From Synchiropus splendidus (lineage: Eukaryota; Chordata; Actinopteri; Syngnathiformes; Callionymidae): DNA of 64,000 nucleotides. The notes under the pieces were generated by a model. It ran no database searches, was not told the DNA's origin, and saw only the letters and a program-made list of their open reading frames with translations. Position 1 is the first letter of the stretch. Every line of letters starts with the position of its first letter. A program made the translations under genes and the position numbers. The stretch is from NCBI RefSeq assembly GCF_027744825.2, contig NC_071349.1:1550001-1614000 (forward strand), written 5' to 3'. This document shows, piece by piece, positions 1 to 12,449 of this stretch.

Positions 1-510
1 TTTTCTGCTTTGTGCCGTAACTTTGCCGGGAAGCCTCAGAACATGAAATTTTCACCTCCCACTATAGCAGAAAGGGTCTTTCTAGTAGTTGCACTTCAAA
101 TCTAAGCTGTCTGAAATGTTTTTTCAAAGTTATCACACTTTTATGTTTGGCGTTCCGGAATCAACCTTATCTCAGGCTGAAAACGCGTTTTACGCATGGT
201 GCCATAACTTTGCAGGGAAGCTTCAGAACATCGAAGTTTCACCTCCCACTATAGCAGAAAGGGTTTTTCTAGTAGTTGCACATCAAATCTAAGCTGTCTG
301 AAGTGTTTTTCCAAAGTTATCAACATTTTTATGTTTGGCGTTCCCGAATCGACCTTATCTCAGACTGAAAACGCGTTTCACGCATTGTTCCATAACTTTG
401 CAAGGAAGCTTCAGAACATGAAATTTTCACCTCCCACTATAGCAGACAGGGTCTTTCTAGTACTTGCACATCAAATCTAAGCTGTCTGAAGTGTTTTTCC
501 AAAATTATCA
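1..510. repeat. Left-edge monomers, partly duplicated 751 bp downstream
   Basis: The window opens inside a monomer at about consensus 87. Bases 1-300 match 752-1051 almost exactly (offset 751, four monomers less one base), including the unusual GCCGTAACTTTGCCGGGAAGC and ATCACACTTTTATG variants. The match ends where the first copy reads TTCCCGAATC and the second TTCTGGAACC. The remainder to 510 is ordinary TACGCATTG-type monomer. Confidence 0.8.
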
Positions 511-1773
511 ACATTTTTATGTTTGGCGTTCCCGAATCGACCTTATCTCAGACTGAAAACGCGTTTTCGGAATTGAGCCATAACTTGGCAGGGAAGCTTC
601 AGAACATGAAATTTTCACCTCCCACTATAGCAGAAAGGGTCTTACTAGTAGTTGCACATCAAATCTAAGCTGTCTGAAGTGTTTTTCCAAAGTTATCTTC
701 TTTTTTATGTTTGGCGTTCTGGAACCCACCTTATCTCAGTCTGAAAATGTGTTTTCTGCTTTGTGCCGTAACTTTGCCGGGAAGACTCAGAACATGAAAT
801 TTTCACCTCCCACTATAGCAGAAAGGGTCTTTCTAGTAGTTGCACTTCAAATCTAAGCTGTCTGAAATGTTTTTTCACAGTTATCACACTTTTATGTTTG
901 GCGTTCCGGAATCAACCTTATCTCAGGCTGAAAACGCGTTTTACGCATGGTGCCATAACTTTGCAGTGAAGCTTCAGAACATCGAATTTTCACCTCCCAC
1001 TATAGCAGAAAGGGTCTTTCTAGTAGTTGCAGATCAAATCTAAGCTGTCTGAAATGTTTTTCCAAAGTTATCAACATTTTTATGTTTGGCGTTCTGGAAC
1101 CCACCTTATCTCAGTCTGAAAACGTGTTTTACGCATTGTGCCATAACTTGGCAGGGATGCCACAGAACATGAAATATTCACTTGCCGCTATAGTAGAAAG
1201 GGTCTTTCTAGTAGTTGCACATCAAATCTCAGCTGCCTGAAGTGGCTTTCCAAAGTTATCAACATTTTTATGTTTGGCGTTCCGGAATCGACCTAATCTC
1301 AAGGTGAAAACGCGTTTTACGCATTGTGCCATAACTTTGGAGGGAAGCTTCAGAACATCGAATTTTGACCACCCGCTTTATCAGAAAGGGTCTTTCAAGT
1401 AGTTGCACATCAAATCTAAGCTGTCTGAAGTGTTTTTCCAAAGTTATCAACATTCTTATGTTTGGCGTTTCGGAATCGACCTAATCTCAGGCTGAAAACG
1501 TGTTTTACGCATGGTGCCATAACTTTGCAGGGAAGCTTCAGAACATGAAATTTTCACCTCCCACTATAGCAGAAAGGGTCTTTCTAGTAGTTGCACATCA
1601 AATCTAAGCTGTCTGAAGTGTTTTTCCAAAGTTATCTACTTTTTTATGTTTGGCGTTCTGGAACCCATCTTATCTCAGTCTGAAAATGTGTTTTCTGCTT
1701 TGTGCCGTAACTTTGCCGGGAAGCCTCAGAACATGAAATTTTCACCTCCCACTATAGCAGAAAGGGTCTTTCT
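511..1773. repeat. Long-range repeat block A, copy 1
   Basis: This block is nearly identical to 3492-4754 (offset 2,981 bp). Only a few substitutions were seen, for example AGCTGCCTGA versus AGCTGTCTGA near 1229, CAAGGTG versus CAAGCTG near 1300, and CTATAGCAG versus CTATCGCAG near 1569. It includes private variants such as GCGTTTTCGGAATTGAGCC and the ACTTGCCGCTATAGTAG monomer. The copy ends where 1774 reads TCTCGTAG and the partner reads TCTAGTAG. Confidence 0.85.
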
Positions 1774-3491
1774 CGTAGTTGCACATCAAATCTAAGCTGT
1801 CTGAAGTGTTTTTCTAAAGTTGTCCACATTTTTATGTTTGGCGTTCCGGAACCCACCTTATCTCAGGCTGAAAACGCGTTTTCTGCATTGTGCCATAACT
1901 TTGCTGGGACGCTTCAGAACATGAAATTTTCACCTCCCACTATAGCATAAAGGGTCTTTCTAGTAGTTGCACATCAAATCTAAGCTCTCTGAAGTGTTTT
2001 TCCAAAGTTATCAACATTTTTATGTTTATCGTTCCGGAATCGACCTTATGTCAGGCTGAAAACGCGTTTTACGCATGGTGCCATAACTTTGCAGTGAAGC
2101 TTCAGAACATCGAATTTTCACCTCCCACTATAGCAGAAAGGGTCTTTCTAGTAGTTGCACATCAAATCTAAGCTCTCTGAAGTGTTTTTCCAAAGTTATC
2201 AACATTTTTATGTTTAACGTTCCGGAATCGACCTTATCTCAGTCTGAAAACGTGTTTTACGCATTGTGCCATTACTTTGCAGGGATGCCACAGAACATGA
2301 AATATTCACTTGCCGCTATAGTAGAAAGGGTCATTCTAGTAGTTGCACATCAAATCTCAGCTGTCTGAAGATTTGATGGCGTTCCGGAATCGACCTAATC
2401 TCAGGCTGAAAACGTGTTTTACGCATGGTGCCATAACTTTGCAGGGAAGCTTCAGAACATCGAATTTTCACCTCCCACAATGGCAGAAAGGGTCCTTCAA
2501 GTAGTTGCACATCAAATCTAAGCGGTCTGAAATGCTTTTCCATAGTTATCAACATTTTTATGTTTGGCGTACCGGAATCGACCTTATCTCAAGCTGAAAA
2601 CGCGTTTTCTGCATTGTGCCATAACTTTGCAGGGAAGCTTCAGAACATGAAATTTTCACCTCCCTCTATAGCAGAAAGGGTCTTTCTAGTAGTTGCACAT
2701 CAAATGTAAGCGGTCTGAAGTGTATTTCAAAAGTTATCAACTTTTTTATGTTTGACGTTCCTGAATCGACCTTATCACAGGCTGAAAACGTGTTTTACGC
2801 ATTGTTCAATTACTTTGCCGTGAAGCTTCAGAACATGAAATTTTCACCTCCCACAATGGCAGAAATGGTCTATCTAGTAGTTGGACATCAAATCTAAGCT
2901 GTCTGAAGTGTTTTTCCAAAGTCATCAACATTTTTATGTCTGGAGTTCCGGAATCTACCTTATCTCAGGCTGAAAACGCGTTTTACGCATTGTGCCACAA
3001 CTTTGCAGGGAAGCTTCAGAACATGAAATTTTCACCTCCCACTATAGCAGAAAGGGTCTTTCTAGTAGTTTCACGTGAAATCTAAGCTGTCTGAAGTGTT
3101 TTTCCAAAGTTATCAACATTTTTATGTTTGGCGTTCCGGAATCGACTTTATCTCAGACTGAAAACGTGTTTTCCGCATTGTGCCATAATTTTGCAAGGAA
3201 GCTTCAGAACATGAAATTTTAAACTTCCACTATAGCAGAAAGGGTATTTCTGGAAGTTGCACATCAAATCTAAGCTGTCTGAAGTGTTTTTCCAAAGTTG
3301 TCAACATTTTTATGTTTGGCGTTCCGGAACCCACCTTATCTCAGGCTGAAAACTCTTTTTCTGCATTTTGCCATAACTTTGCAGGGATGCATCAGAACAT
3401 GACATTTTCACCTCCCACAATAGCATATAGGGTCTTTCTAATAGTTCCACATCAAATCTAAGCTGTCTGAAGTGTTTTTCCAAAGCTCTCA
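1774..3491. repeat. Long-range repeat block B, copy 1
   Basis: This matches 5693-7424 at offset 3,919 bp, with the match running to about 3505. It carries rare diagnostic variants: GTTGTCCACATTTT near 1818, TATGTTTATCGTTCC near 2030, a 162-bp internally deleted monomer, GTCATCAACATTTTTATGTCTGGAG near 2920, and AACATGAAATTTTAAACTTCC near 3210. The few differences include TAACGTT versus TATCGTT near 2217 and GTCATTCT versus GTCTTTCT near 2332. Confidence 0.85.
2358..2519. repeat. Internally deleted monomer (162 bp), copy 1
   Basis: Between CTGTCTGAAG and GGCGTTCCGG the usual 33 bp are replaced by ATTTGAT, a net loss of 26 bp that removes the AACAT/ATGTT dyad and the left arm of the nested inverted repeat. 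The same lesion is found at 6277-6438, so it predates the block B duplication and marks it. Confidence 0.9.
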
Positions 3492-4754
3492 ACATTTTTA
3501 TGTTTGGCGTTCCCGAATCGACCTTATCTCAGACTGAAAACGCGTTTTCGGAATTGAGCCATAACTTGGCAGGGAAGCTTCAGAACATGAAATTTTCACC
3601 TCCCACTATAGCAGAAAGGGTCTTACTAGTAGCTGCACATCAAATCTAAGCTGTCTGAAGTGTTTTTCCAAAGTTATCTTCTTTTTTATGTTTGGCGTTC
3701 TGGAACCCACCTTATCTCAGTCGGAAAATGTGTTTTCTGCTTTGTGCCGTAACTTTGCCGGGAAGCCTCAGAACATGAAATTTTCACCTCCCACTATAGC
3801 AGAAAGGGTCTTTCTAGTAGTTGCACTTCAAATCTAAGCTGTCTGAAATGTTTTTTCACAGTTATCACACTTTTATGTTTGGCGTTCCGGAATCAACCTT
3901 ATCTCAGGCTGAAAACGCGTTTTACGCATGGTGCCATAACTTTGCAGTGAAGCTTCAGAACATCGAATTTTCACCTCCCACTATAGCAGAAAGGGTCTTT
4001 CTAGTAGTTGCAGATCAAATCTAAGCTGTCTGAAATGTTTTTCCAAAGTTATCAACATTTTTATGTTTGGCGTTCTGGAACCCACCTTATCTCAGTCTGA
4101 AAACGTGTTTTACGCATTGTGCCATAACTTGGCAGGGATGCCACAGAACATGAAATATTCACTTGCCGCTATAGTAGAAAGGGTCTTTCTAGTAGTTGCA
4201 CATCAAATCTCAGCTGTCTGAAGTGGCTTTCCAAAGTTATCAACATTTTTATGTTTGGCGTTCCGGAATCGACCTAATCTCAAGCTGAAAACGCGTTTTA
4301 CGCATTGTGCCATAACTTTGGAGGGAAGCTTCAGAACATCGAATTTTGACCACCCGCTTTATCAGAAAGGGTCTTTCAAGTAGTTGCACATCAAATCTAA
4401 GCTGTCTGAAGTGTTTTTCCAAAGTTATCAACATTCTTATGTTTGGCGTTTCGGAATCGACCTAATCTCAGGCTGAAAACGTGTTTTACGCATGGTGCCA
4501 TAACTTTGCAGGGAAGCTTCAGAACATGAAATTTTCACCTCCCACTATCGCAGAAAGGGTCTTTCTAGTAGTTGCACATCAAATCTAAGCTGTCTGAAGT
4601 GTTTTTCCAAAGTTATCTACTTTTTTATGTTTGGCGTTCTGGAACCCATCTTATCTCAGTCTGAAAATGTGTTTTCTGCTTTGTGCCGTAACTTTGCCGG
4701 GAAGCCTCAGAACATGAAATTTTCACCTCCCACTATAGCAGAAAGGGTCTTTCT
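3492..4754. repeat. Long-range repeat block A, copy 2
   Basis: This is the second copy of block A, 2,981 bp downstream of the first. It starts at a junction inside the monomer that ends block B copy 1 (CAAAGCTCTCAACATTTTT), so that monomer is a hybrid of B and A. The joint explains why B copy 1 and B copy 2 part company near 3505/7424. Confidence 0.85.
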
Positions 4755-5692
4755 AGTAGTTGCACTTCAAATCTAAGCTGTCTGAAGTGTTTTTCCAAAG
4801 TTATCAACATTCTTATGTTTGGCGTTCCGGAATCAACCTTATCTCAGGCTGAAAACGCTTTTTCTGCATTGTGCCATAACTTTGCAGGGAAGCTTCAGAA
4901 TATGATATTTTAACCTCCCAATATTCCAGAAAGGTTCTGTCTTGTAGTTGCACATCAAATCTAAGCTGTCTGAAATGTTTTTCCATAGTTATCAACATTT
5001 TTATGTTTGGCGTACCGGAATCGACCTTATCTCAGGCTGAACACGTGTTTTCCGCATTGTGCCATAACTTTGCAAGGAAGCTTCAGAACATGAAATTTTC
5101 ACCTCCCACTATAGCAGAAAGGGTCTTTCTAGTAGTTTCAGGTGAAATCTAAGCTGTCTGAAGTGTTTTTCCAAAGTTATCAACATTTTTATGTTTGGCG
5201 TTCCGGAATCGACTTTATCTCAGGCTGAAAACGTGTTTTCCGCATTGTGCCATAACTTTGCAAGGAAGCTTCAGAACATGAAATTTTCACCTCCCGCTAT
5301 AGTAGAAAGGGTCTTACTAGTAGTTGCACATCAAATCTAAGCTGTCTGAAGTGTTTTTCCAAAGTTCTCAACATTTTTATGTTTAGCCTTACGGAATCGA
5401 GCTTATCTCAGGCTGAAAACACGTTTTATGCATTGTGCCATAACTTTGCATAAAGCTTCAGAACATGAAATTTTCACCTCCCACTATAGCAGAAAGGGTC
5501 TTTCTAGTAGTTGCAGTTCAAATCTAAGCTGTCTGAAGTGATTTTCCAAAGTCATCAACATTTTTATGTTTGGCGTTCCGGAATCGACCTTATCTCAGGC
5601 TGAAAACGCGTTTTACGCATTATGCCATAACTTTGCATAAAGCTTCCGAACATTAAATTTTCACATCCCACTATAGCAGAAAGGGTCTTTCT
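4755..5692. repeat. Block C, five monomers between A2 and B2
   Basis: Five full-length monomers interrupt the A-B order found upstream. Distinctive variants are ATGATATTTTAACC with ATATTCCAGAAAGGTTCTGTC near 4900, and GCATAAAGCTTC near 5450 and 5635, where GCAGGGAAGC has lost one base. The GCATAAAGC form recurs near 7490. No long near-identical copy was found elsewhere in the window. Confidence 0.7.
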
Positions 5693-7424
5693 CGTAGTTG
5701 CACATCAAATCTAAGCTGTCTGAAGTGTTTTTCTAAAGTTGTCCACATTTTTATGTTTGGCGTTCCGGAACCCACCTTATCTCAGGCTGAAAACGCGTTT
5801 TCTGCATTGTGCCATAACTTTGCTGGGACGCTTCAGAACATGAAATTTTCACCTCCCACAATAGCATAAAGGGTCTTTCTAGTAGTTGCACATCAAATCT
5901 AAGCTCTCTGAAGTGTTTTTCCAAAGTTATCAACATTTTTATGTTTATCGTTCCGGAATCGACCTTATGTCAGGCTGAAAACGCGTTTTACGCATGGTGC
6001 CATAACTTTGCAGTGAAGCTTCAGAACATCGAATTTTCACCTCCCACTATAGCAGAAAGGGTCTTTCTAGTAGTTGCACATCAAATCTAAGCTCTCTGAA
6101 GTGTTTTTCCAAAGTTATCAACATTTTTATGTTTATCGTTCCGGAATCGACCTTATCTCAGTCTGAAAACGTGTTTTACGCATTGTGCCATTACTTTGCA
6201 GGGATGCCACAGAACATGAAATATTCACTTGCCGCTATAGTAGAAAGGGTCTTTCTAGTAGTTGCACATCAAATCTCAGCTGTCTGAAGATTTGATGGCG
6301 TTCCGGAATCGACCTAATCTCAGGCTGAAAACGTGTTTTACGCATGGTGCCATAACTTTGCAGGGAAGCTTCAGAACATCGAATTTTCACCTCCCACAAT
6401 GGCAGAAAGGGTCCTTCAAGTAGTTGCACATCAAATCTAAGCGGTCTGAAATGCTTTTCCATAGTTATCAACATTTTTATGTTTGGCGTACCGGAATCGA
6501 CCTTATCTCAAGCTGAAAACGCGTTTTCTGCATTGTGCCATAACTTTGCAGGGAAGCTTCAGAACATGAAATTTTCACCTCCCTCTATAGCAGAAAGGGT
6601 CTTTCTAGTAGTTGCACATCAAATGTAAGCGGTCTGAAGTGTATTTCAAAAGTTATCAACTTTTTTATGTTTGACGTTCCTGAATCGACCTTATCACAGG
6701 CTGAAAACGTGTTTTACGCATTGTTCAATTACTTTGCCGTGAAGCTTCAGAACATGAAATTTTCACCTCCCACAATGGCAGAAATGGTCTATCTAGTAGT
6801 TGGACATCAAATCTAAGCTGTCTGAAGTGTTTTTCCAAAGTCATCAACATTTTTATGTCTGGAGTTCCGGAATCTACCTTATCTCAGGCTGAAAACGCGT
6901 TTTACGCATTGTGCCACAACTTTGCAGGGAAGCTTCAGAACATGAAATTTTCACCTCCCACTATAGCAGAAAGGGTCTTTCTAGTAGTTTCACGTGAAAT
7001 CTAAGCTGTCTGAAGTGTTTTTCCAAAGTTATCAACATTTTTATGTTTGGCGTTCCGGAATCGACTTTATCTCAGACTGAAAACGTGTTTTCCGCATTGT
7101 GCCATAATTTTGCAAGGAAGCTTCAGAACATGAAATTTTAAACTTCCACTATAGCAGAAAGGGTATTTCTGGAAGTTGCACATCAAATCTAAGCTGTCTG
7201 AAGTGTTTTTCCAAAGTTGTCAACATTTTTATGTTTGGCGTTCCGGAACCCACCTTATCTCAGGCTGAAAACTCTTTTTCTGCATTTTGCCATAACTTTG
7301 CAGGGATGCATCAGAACATGACATTTTCACCTCCCACAATAGCATATAGGGTCTTTCTAATAGTTGCACATCAAATCTAAGCTGTCTGAAGTGTTTTTCC
7401 AAAGCTCTCAACATTTTTATGTTC
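5693..7424. repeat. Long-range repeat block B, copy 2
   Basis: This near-identical copy of 1774-3505 (offset 3,919) shares the deleted monomer and all rare variants. It separates from copy 1 at about 7424, where it reads TTCAGCGTTACGG and copy 1 reads TTTGGCGTTCCCG. Part of the start of block B (about 5700-5990) is repeated a third time at about 7553-7840, offset about 1,853 bp. Confidence 0.85.
6277..6438. repeat. Internally deleted monomer (162 bp), copy 2
   Basis: It carries the same 26-bp net deletion and ATTTGAT filler as 2358-2519, 3,919 bp upstream. A shared, unlikely lesion shows that the two blocks are copies of one ancestor and not independently similar. Confidence 0.9.
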
Positions 7425-7926
7425 AGCGTTACGGAATCGAGCTTATCTCAGGCTGAAAACGCGTTTTACGCATTGTGCCATAACTTTGCATAAAGCTTCA
7501 GAACATTACATTTTCACATCCTACTACAGCAGAAAGGGTCTTTCTAGCAGTTGCACATCAAATCTAAGCTGTCTGAAGTGTTTTTCCAAAGTTTTCAACA
7601 TTTTTATGTTTGGCGTTCCGGAACCCACCTTATCTCAGGCTGAAAACGCGTTTTCTGCATTGTGCCATAACTTTGCTGCGACGCTTCAGAACATGAAATT
7701 TTCACCTCCCACAATAGCATAAAGGGTCTTTCCAGTAGTTGCACATCAAATCTAAGCTGTCTGAAGTGTTTTTCCAAAGTTATCAACATTTTTATGTTTA
7801 TCGTTCCGGAATCGACCTTATGTCAGGCTGAAAACGCGTTTTACGCATTGTGCCATAACTTTCCAGGGAAGCTTCAGAACATCGAATGTTCGCCACCCAC
7901 TATAGCAGAAAGGGTCTTTCTAATAG
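7425..7926. repeat. Transition monomers between block B2 and the 8-mer HOR
   Basis: This is about 2.7 monomers. The first carries TTACGGAATCGAGC and GCATAAAGCTTC, as in block C. The next two resemble the start of block B (CATTTTTATGTTTATCGTTCC). The last has GAATGTTCGCCACCC near 7884. The stretch contains nothing except satellite. Confidence 0.7.
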
Positions 7927-9426
7927 TTGCACATGAAATTTAAGCTGTCTGAAGTGTTCTTCCAAAGTTGACAACATTTTTATTTTTGGCGTTCTGGAAC
8001 CCACATTATCTCAGGCTGATGATGCGTTTTCTGCATTGTGCCATAACTTTGCAGGGAAGCTTCAAAACATGAAATTTTCAGCTCCCACTATAGCAGAAAG
8101 GGTCTTTCTAGTAGTTGCACATGAAATCTAAGCTGTCTGAAGTGTTTTTCCAAAGTTAACAACATTTTTATTTTTGGCGTTCCGGAACCCACCTTATCTC
8201 AGGCTGAAAACGAGTTTTCTGCCTTGTGCCATAACTTCTCAGGGAAGCTTCAGAACATGAAATTTTCACAACCCACTATAGCAGAAAGGGTCTTTCTAGT
8301 AGTTGAACATCAAATCTAAGCTGTCTGGTGTTTTTCCACAGTCATCAACATTTTTATGTTTGGCGTTACTGAACCCACCTTATATCAGGCTGAAAATGCG
8401 TTTTACGCATTGTGGCATAACTTTGCAGGGAAGCTTCAGCACATGAAATTTTCACCACCCACTATAGCAGAAAGGGTCTTTGTAGTAGTTGCAGATCAAA
8501 TCTAAGCTGTCTGAAGTGTTTTTCCAAAGTTATCAACATTTTTATATTTGGCGTCCCGGAATCGACCTTATCTCAGGCTGAAAACGCGTTTTACGCATTG
8601 TGCCATAACTTTGCAGGGAAGCTTCAGAACATCGAATTTTCACCACCCACTATAGCAGAAATGGTCTTTCTAGTAGTTGCACATCAAATCTAAGCTGTCT
8701 GGTTTTTTTCCAAAGTTATCAACATTTTTATGTTTGGCGTTACTGAACCCACCTTATCTCAGTCTGAAAACGGGTTTTTTGCATTGTGTCATATCTTTGC
8801 AGGGAATCTTCAGAACATGAAATTTTCACCTGCCGCTATAGTAGAAAGGGTCTTTCTAGTAGTTGCACATCAAATCTAAGCTGTCTGAAGTGGCTTTCCA
8901 AAGTTATCAACATTTTTATGTTTGACGTTCCGGAATCAACCTTATCTCAGGCTGAAAACGCGTTTTACGCATTGTGCCATAACTTTGCAGGGATGCATCA
9001 GTACATGAAATTTTCACCTCCCACAATAGCATATAGGGTCTTTCTAATAGTTCCACATCAAATCTAAGCTGTCTGAAGTGTTTTTCCAAAGTTATCAACA
9101 TTTTTATGTTTGGCGTTCCGGAATAGACCTTATCTCAGGCTGAAAACGCGTTTTACGCATTGTGCCATAACTTTGCAGGGAAGCTTCAGAACATGAAATT
9201 TTCAAATCCCACTATAGCAGAAAGGGTCTTTCCAGCAGTTGCACATCAAATCTAAGCTGTCTGAAGTGTTCTTCCAAAGTTATCAACATTTTTATGTTTG
9301 GCGTTCCGGAACCCACCTTATCTCAGGCTGTCAGCGCGTTTTCTGCATTGTGGCATAACTTTGGAGGAAAGCTTCAGAACATGAAATTTTCAATTCCCAT
9401 TATAGCAGAAAGGGTCTTTCTCATAC
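7927..9426. repeat. 8-monomer HOR, 1,500 bp, copy 1
   Basis: This unit is followed at once by an identical copy. Line-by-line comparison found no difference between 7927-9434 and 9427-10934. The unit is eight monomers long. Two monomers with a 2-bp loss in CTGTCTGGT appear to account for the 4-bp shortfall from 1,504. Private variants include CTGATGATGCGTTTTC, GGCTGTCAGCGCG and GTTGACAACATTTTTATTTTTGG. Confidence 0.95.
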
Positions 9427-10926
9427 TTGCACATGAAATTTAAGCTGTCTGAAGTGTTCTTCCAAAGTTGACAACATTTTTATTTTTGGCGTTCTGGAAC
9501 CCACATTATCTCAGGCTGATGATGCGTTTTCTGCATTGTGCCATAACTTTGCAGGGAAGCTTCAAAACATGAAATTTTCAGCTCCCACTATAGCAGAAAG
9601 GGTCTTTCTAGTAGTTGCACATGAAATCTAAGCTGTCTGAAGTGTTTTTCCAAAGTTAACAACATTTTTATTTTTGGCGTTCCGGAACCCACCTTATCTC
9701 AGGCTGAAAACGAGTTTTCTGCCTTGTGCCATAACTTCTCAGGGAAGCTTCAGAACATGAAATTTTCACAACCCACTATAGCAGAAAGGGTCTTTCTAGT
9801 AGTTGAACATCAAATCTAAGCTGTCTGGTGTTTTTCCACAGTCATCAACATTTTTATGTTTGGCGTTACTGAACCCACCTTATATCAGGCTGAAAATGCG
9901 TTTTACGCATTGTGGCATAACTTTGCAGGGAAGCTTCAGCACATGAAATTTTCACCACCCACTATAGCAGAAAGGGTCTTTGTAGTAGTTGCAGATCAAA
10001 TCTAAGCTGTCTGAAGTGTTTTTCCAAAGTTATCAACATTTTTATATTTGGCGTCCCGGAATCGACCTTATCTCAGGCTGAAAACGCGTTTTACGCATTG
10101 TGCCATAACTTTGCAGGGAAGCTTCAGAACATCGAATTTTCACCACCCACTATAGCAGAAATGGTCTTTCTAGTAGTTGCACATCAAATCTAAGCTGTCT
10201 GGTTTTTTTCCAAAGTTATCAACATTTTTATGTTTGGCGTTACTGAACCCACCTTATCTCAGTCTGAAAACGGGTTTTTTGCATTGTGTCATATCTTTGC
10301 AGGGAATCTTCAGAACATGAAATTTTCACCTGCCGCTATAGTAGAAAGGGTCTTTCTAGTAGTTGCACATCAAATCTAAGCTGTCTGAAGTGGCTTTCCA
10401 AAGTTATCAACATTTTTATGTTTGACGTTCCGGAATCAACCTTATCTCAGGCTGAAAACGCGTTTTACGCATTGTGCCATAACTTTGCAGGGATGCATCA
10501 GTACATGAAATTTTCACCTCCCACAATAGCATATAGGGTCTTTCTAATAGTTCCACATCAAATCTAAGCTGTCTGAAGTGTTTTTCCAAAGTTATCAACA
10601 TTTTTATGTTTGGCGTTCCGGAATAGACCTTATCTCAGGCTGAAAACGCGTTTTACGCATTGTGCCATAACTTTGCAGGGAAGCTTCAGAACATGAAATT
10701 TTCAAATCCCACTATAGCAGAAAGGGTCTTTCCAGCAGTTGCACATCAAATCTAAGCTGTCTGAAGTGTTCTTCCAAAGTTATCAACATTTTTATGTTTG
10801 GCGTTCCGGAACCCACCTTATCTCAGGCTGTCAGCGCGTTTTCTGCATTGTGGCATAACTTTGGAGGAAAGCTTCAGAACATGAAATTTTCAATTCCCAT
10901 TATAGCAGAAAGGGTCTTTCTCATAC
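9427..10926. repeat. 8-monomer HOR, 1,500 bp, copy 2
   Basis: This is the second tandem copy, base-identical to the first by eye; identity continues 8 bp beyond the unit to 10934. It ends where CACATCAAATC replaces CACATGAAATT. Perfect identity over 1.5 kb, beside 5-15% divergence between neighbouring monomers, indicates a very recent unequal exchange or an assembly duplication. Confidence 0.95.
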
Positions 10927-10934
10927 TTGCACAT

Positions 10935-12449
10935 CAAATCTAAGCTGTCTGAAGTGTTTTTTGAAAGTTTTCAACATTTTTAGTTTGGCATTCCTGAATC
11001 GATCTTATCTCAGGCTGAAAACGCGTTTTCTGCAATGTGCCATAACTTTGCAGGGAAGCTTCAGAACATGAAATTTTCAACTCCCACTATAGCATAAGGG
11101 GTCTTTCTAGGAGTTGCACAGCAAATCTAAGCTGTCTGAAGTGTTTTTCCAAAGTTATCAACATTTTTATGTTTGGCATTCCTGAATCGACCTTATCTCA
11201 GGCTGAAAACGCGTTTTCTGCATTGTGCCATAACTTTGCAGGGAAACTTCAGAACATGAAATTTTCACCTCCCACTATAGCAGAAAGGGTCTTTCTAGTA
11301 GTTGCACATCAAATCTAAGATGTCTGAAGTGTTTTTTCAATGTTATCATATTTTTATGTTTGGCGTTCCGGAATTGACCTTGTCTCATGCTGAAAACGCG
11401 TTTTACGCATTGTGCCGAAACTTTGCAGGGAACCTTCAGAACATCAAATTTTCACTTCCCACAATGGCAGAAAGGGTCTTTCTAGTAGTTGCACATCAAA
11501 TCTAAGATGTCTGAAGTGTTTTTTCAATGTTATCATATTTTTATGTTTGGCGTTCAGGAATCGACCTTATCTCAGGCTGAAAACGCGATTTACGCATTCT
11601 GCCATAACTTTGCAGGGAATCTTCAGAACATGAAATTTTCATATTCCGCTAAAGCAGAAAGGGTCTTTCTAGTAGTTGCACATCAAATCTAAGCGGTCTG
11701 AAGTGTTTTTCCAAAGTTATAAACATTTTTATCTTTGGCGTTACGGAATCGACCTTATCTCAGGCTGAATACGCGTTTTCTGCATTGTGCCGTAACTTTG
11801 CAGGGAATCTTCAGAACATGAAATTTTCACCTCCCATAATAGCAGAAAGGGTCTTTTTAGTAGTTGCACATCAAATCTAAGCTGTTTGAAGTCTTTTTCC
11901 AAAGTTATCAACATTTTTATGCTTGGCGTTCCGAAACCCACCTTATCTCAGGCTGAAAACGCGTTTTCTGCATTGTGCCATAACTTTGCAGAGAAGATTC
12001 ACAACATGAAATTTTCACCTCCCACTATAGCAGAAAGGGTCTTTCTAGTAGTTGCACATCAAATCTAAGGTGTCTGAAGTGTTGTTCCAAAGTTATCATA
12101 TTTTTTTGTTTGGCGTTCCGGAACCCACCTTATCTCAGGCTGAAAACGCGTTTTCTGCATTGTGCCATAACTTTGCAGGGAAGCTTCAGAACATGATATT
12201 TTCACCTCCCACTATAGCAGAAAGGGTCTCTCTAGTAGTTGCACATCAAATCTAAGCTGTTTGAAGTGTTTTTCCAAAGTTAATCCCATTTTTATGTTTG
12301 GCGTTCCTGAATCGACCTTATCTCAGCCTGAAAACGCGTTTTCTGCAATGTGCCATACCTTGGCAGGGAAGCTTCAGAACATGAAATTTTCAACTTCCAC
12401 TATAGCAGAAAGGCTCTTTCCAGCAGTCGCACATCAAATCTAAGCTGTC
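10935..12449. repeat. Diverse monomers, including an adjacent near-identical pair
   Basis: This is about eight monomers without a clear HOR. Two neighbours (about 11302-11488 and 11489-11675) share TCTAAGATGTCTGAAG, GTTTTTTCAATGTTATCATATTTTT and other rare changes, so they look like a recent single-monomer duplication. TATCATATTTTT recurs around 12090, 40850, 46570, 48075 and 49765. Confidence 0.75.
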
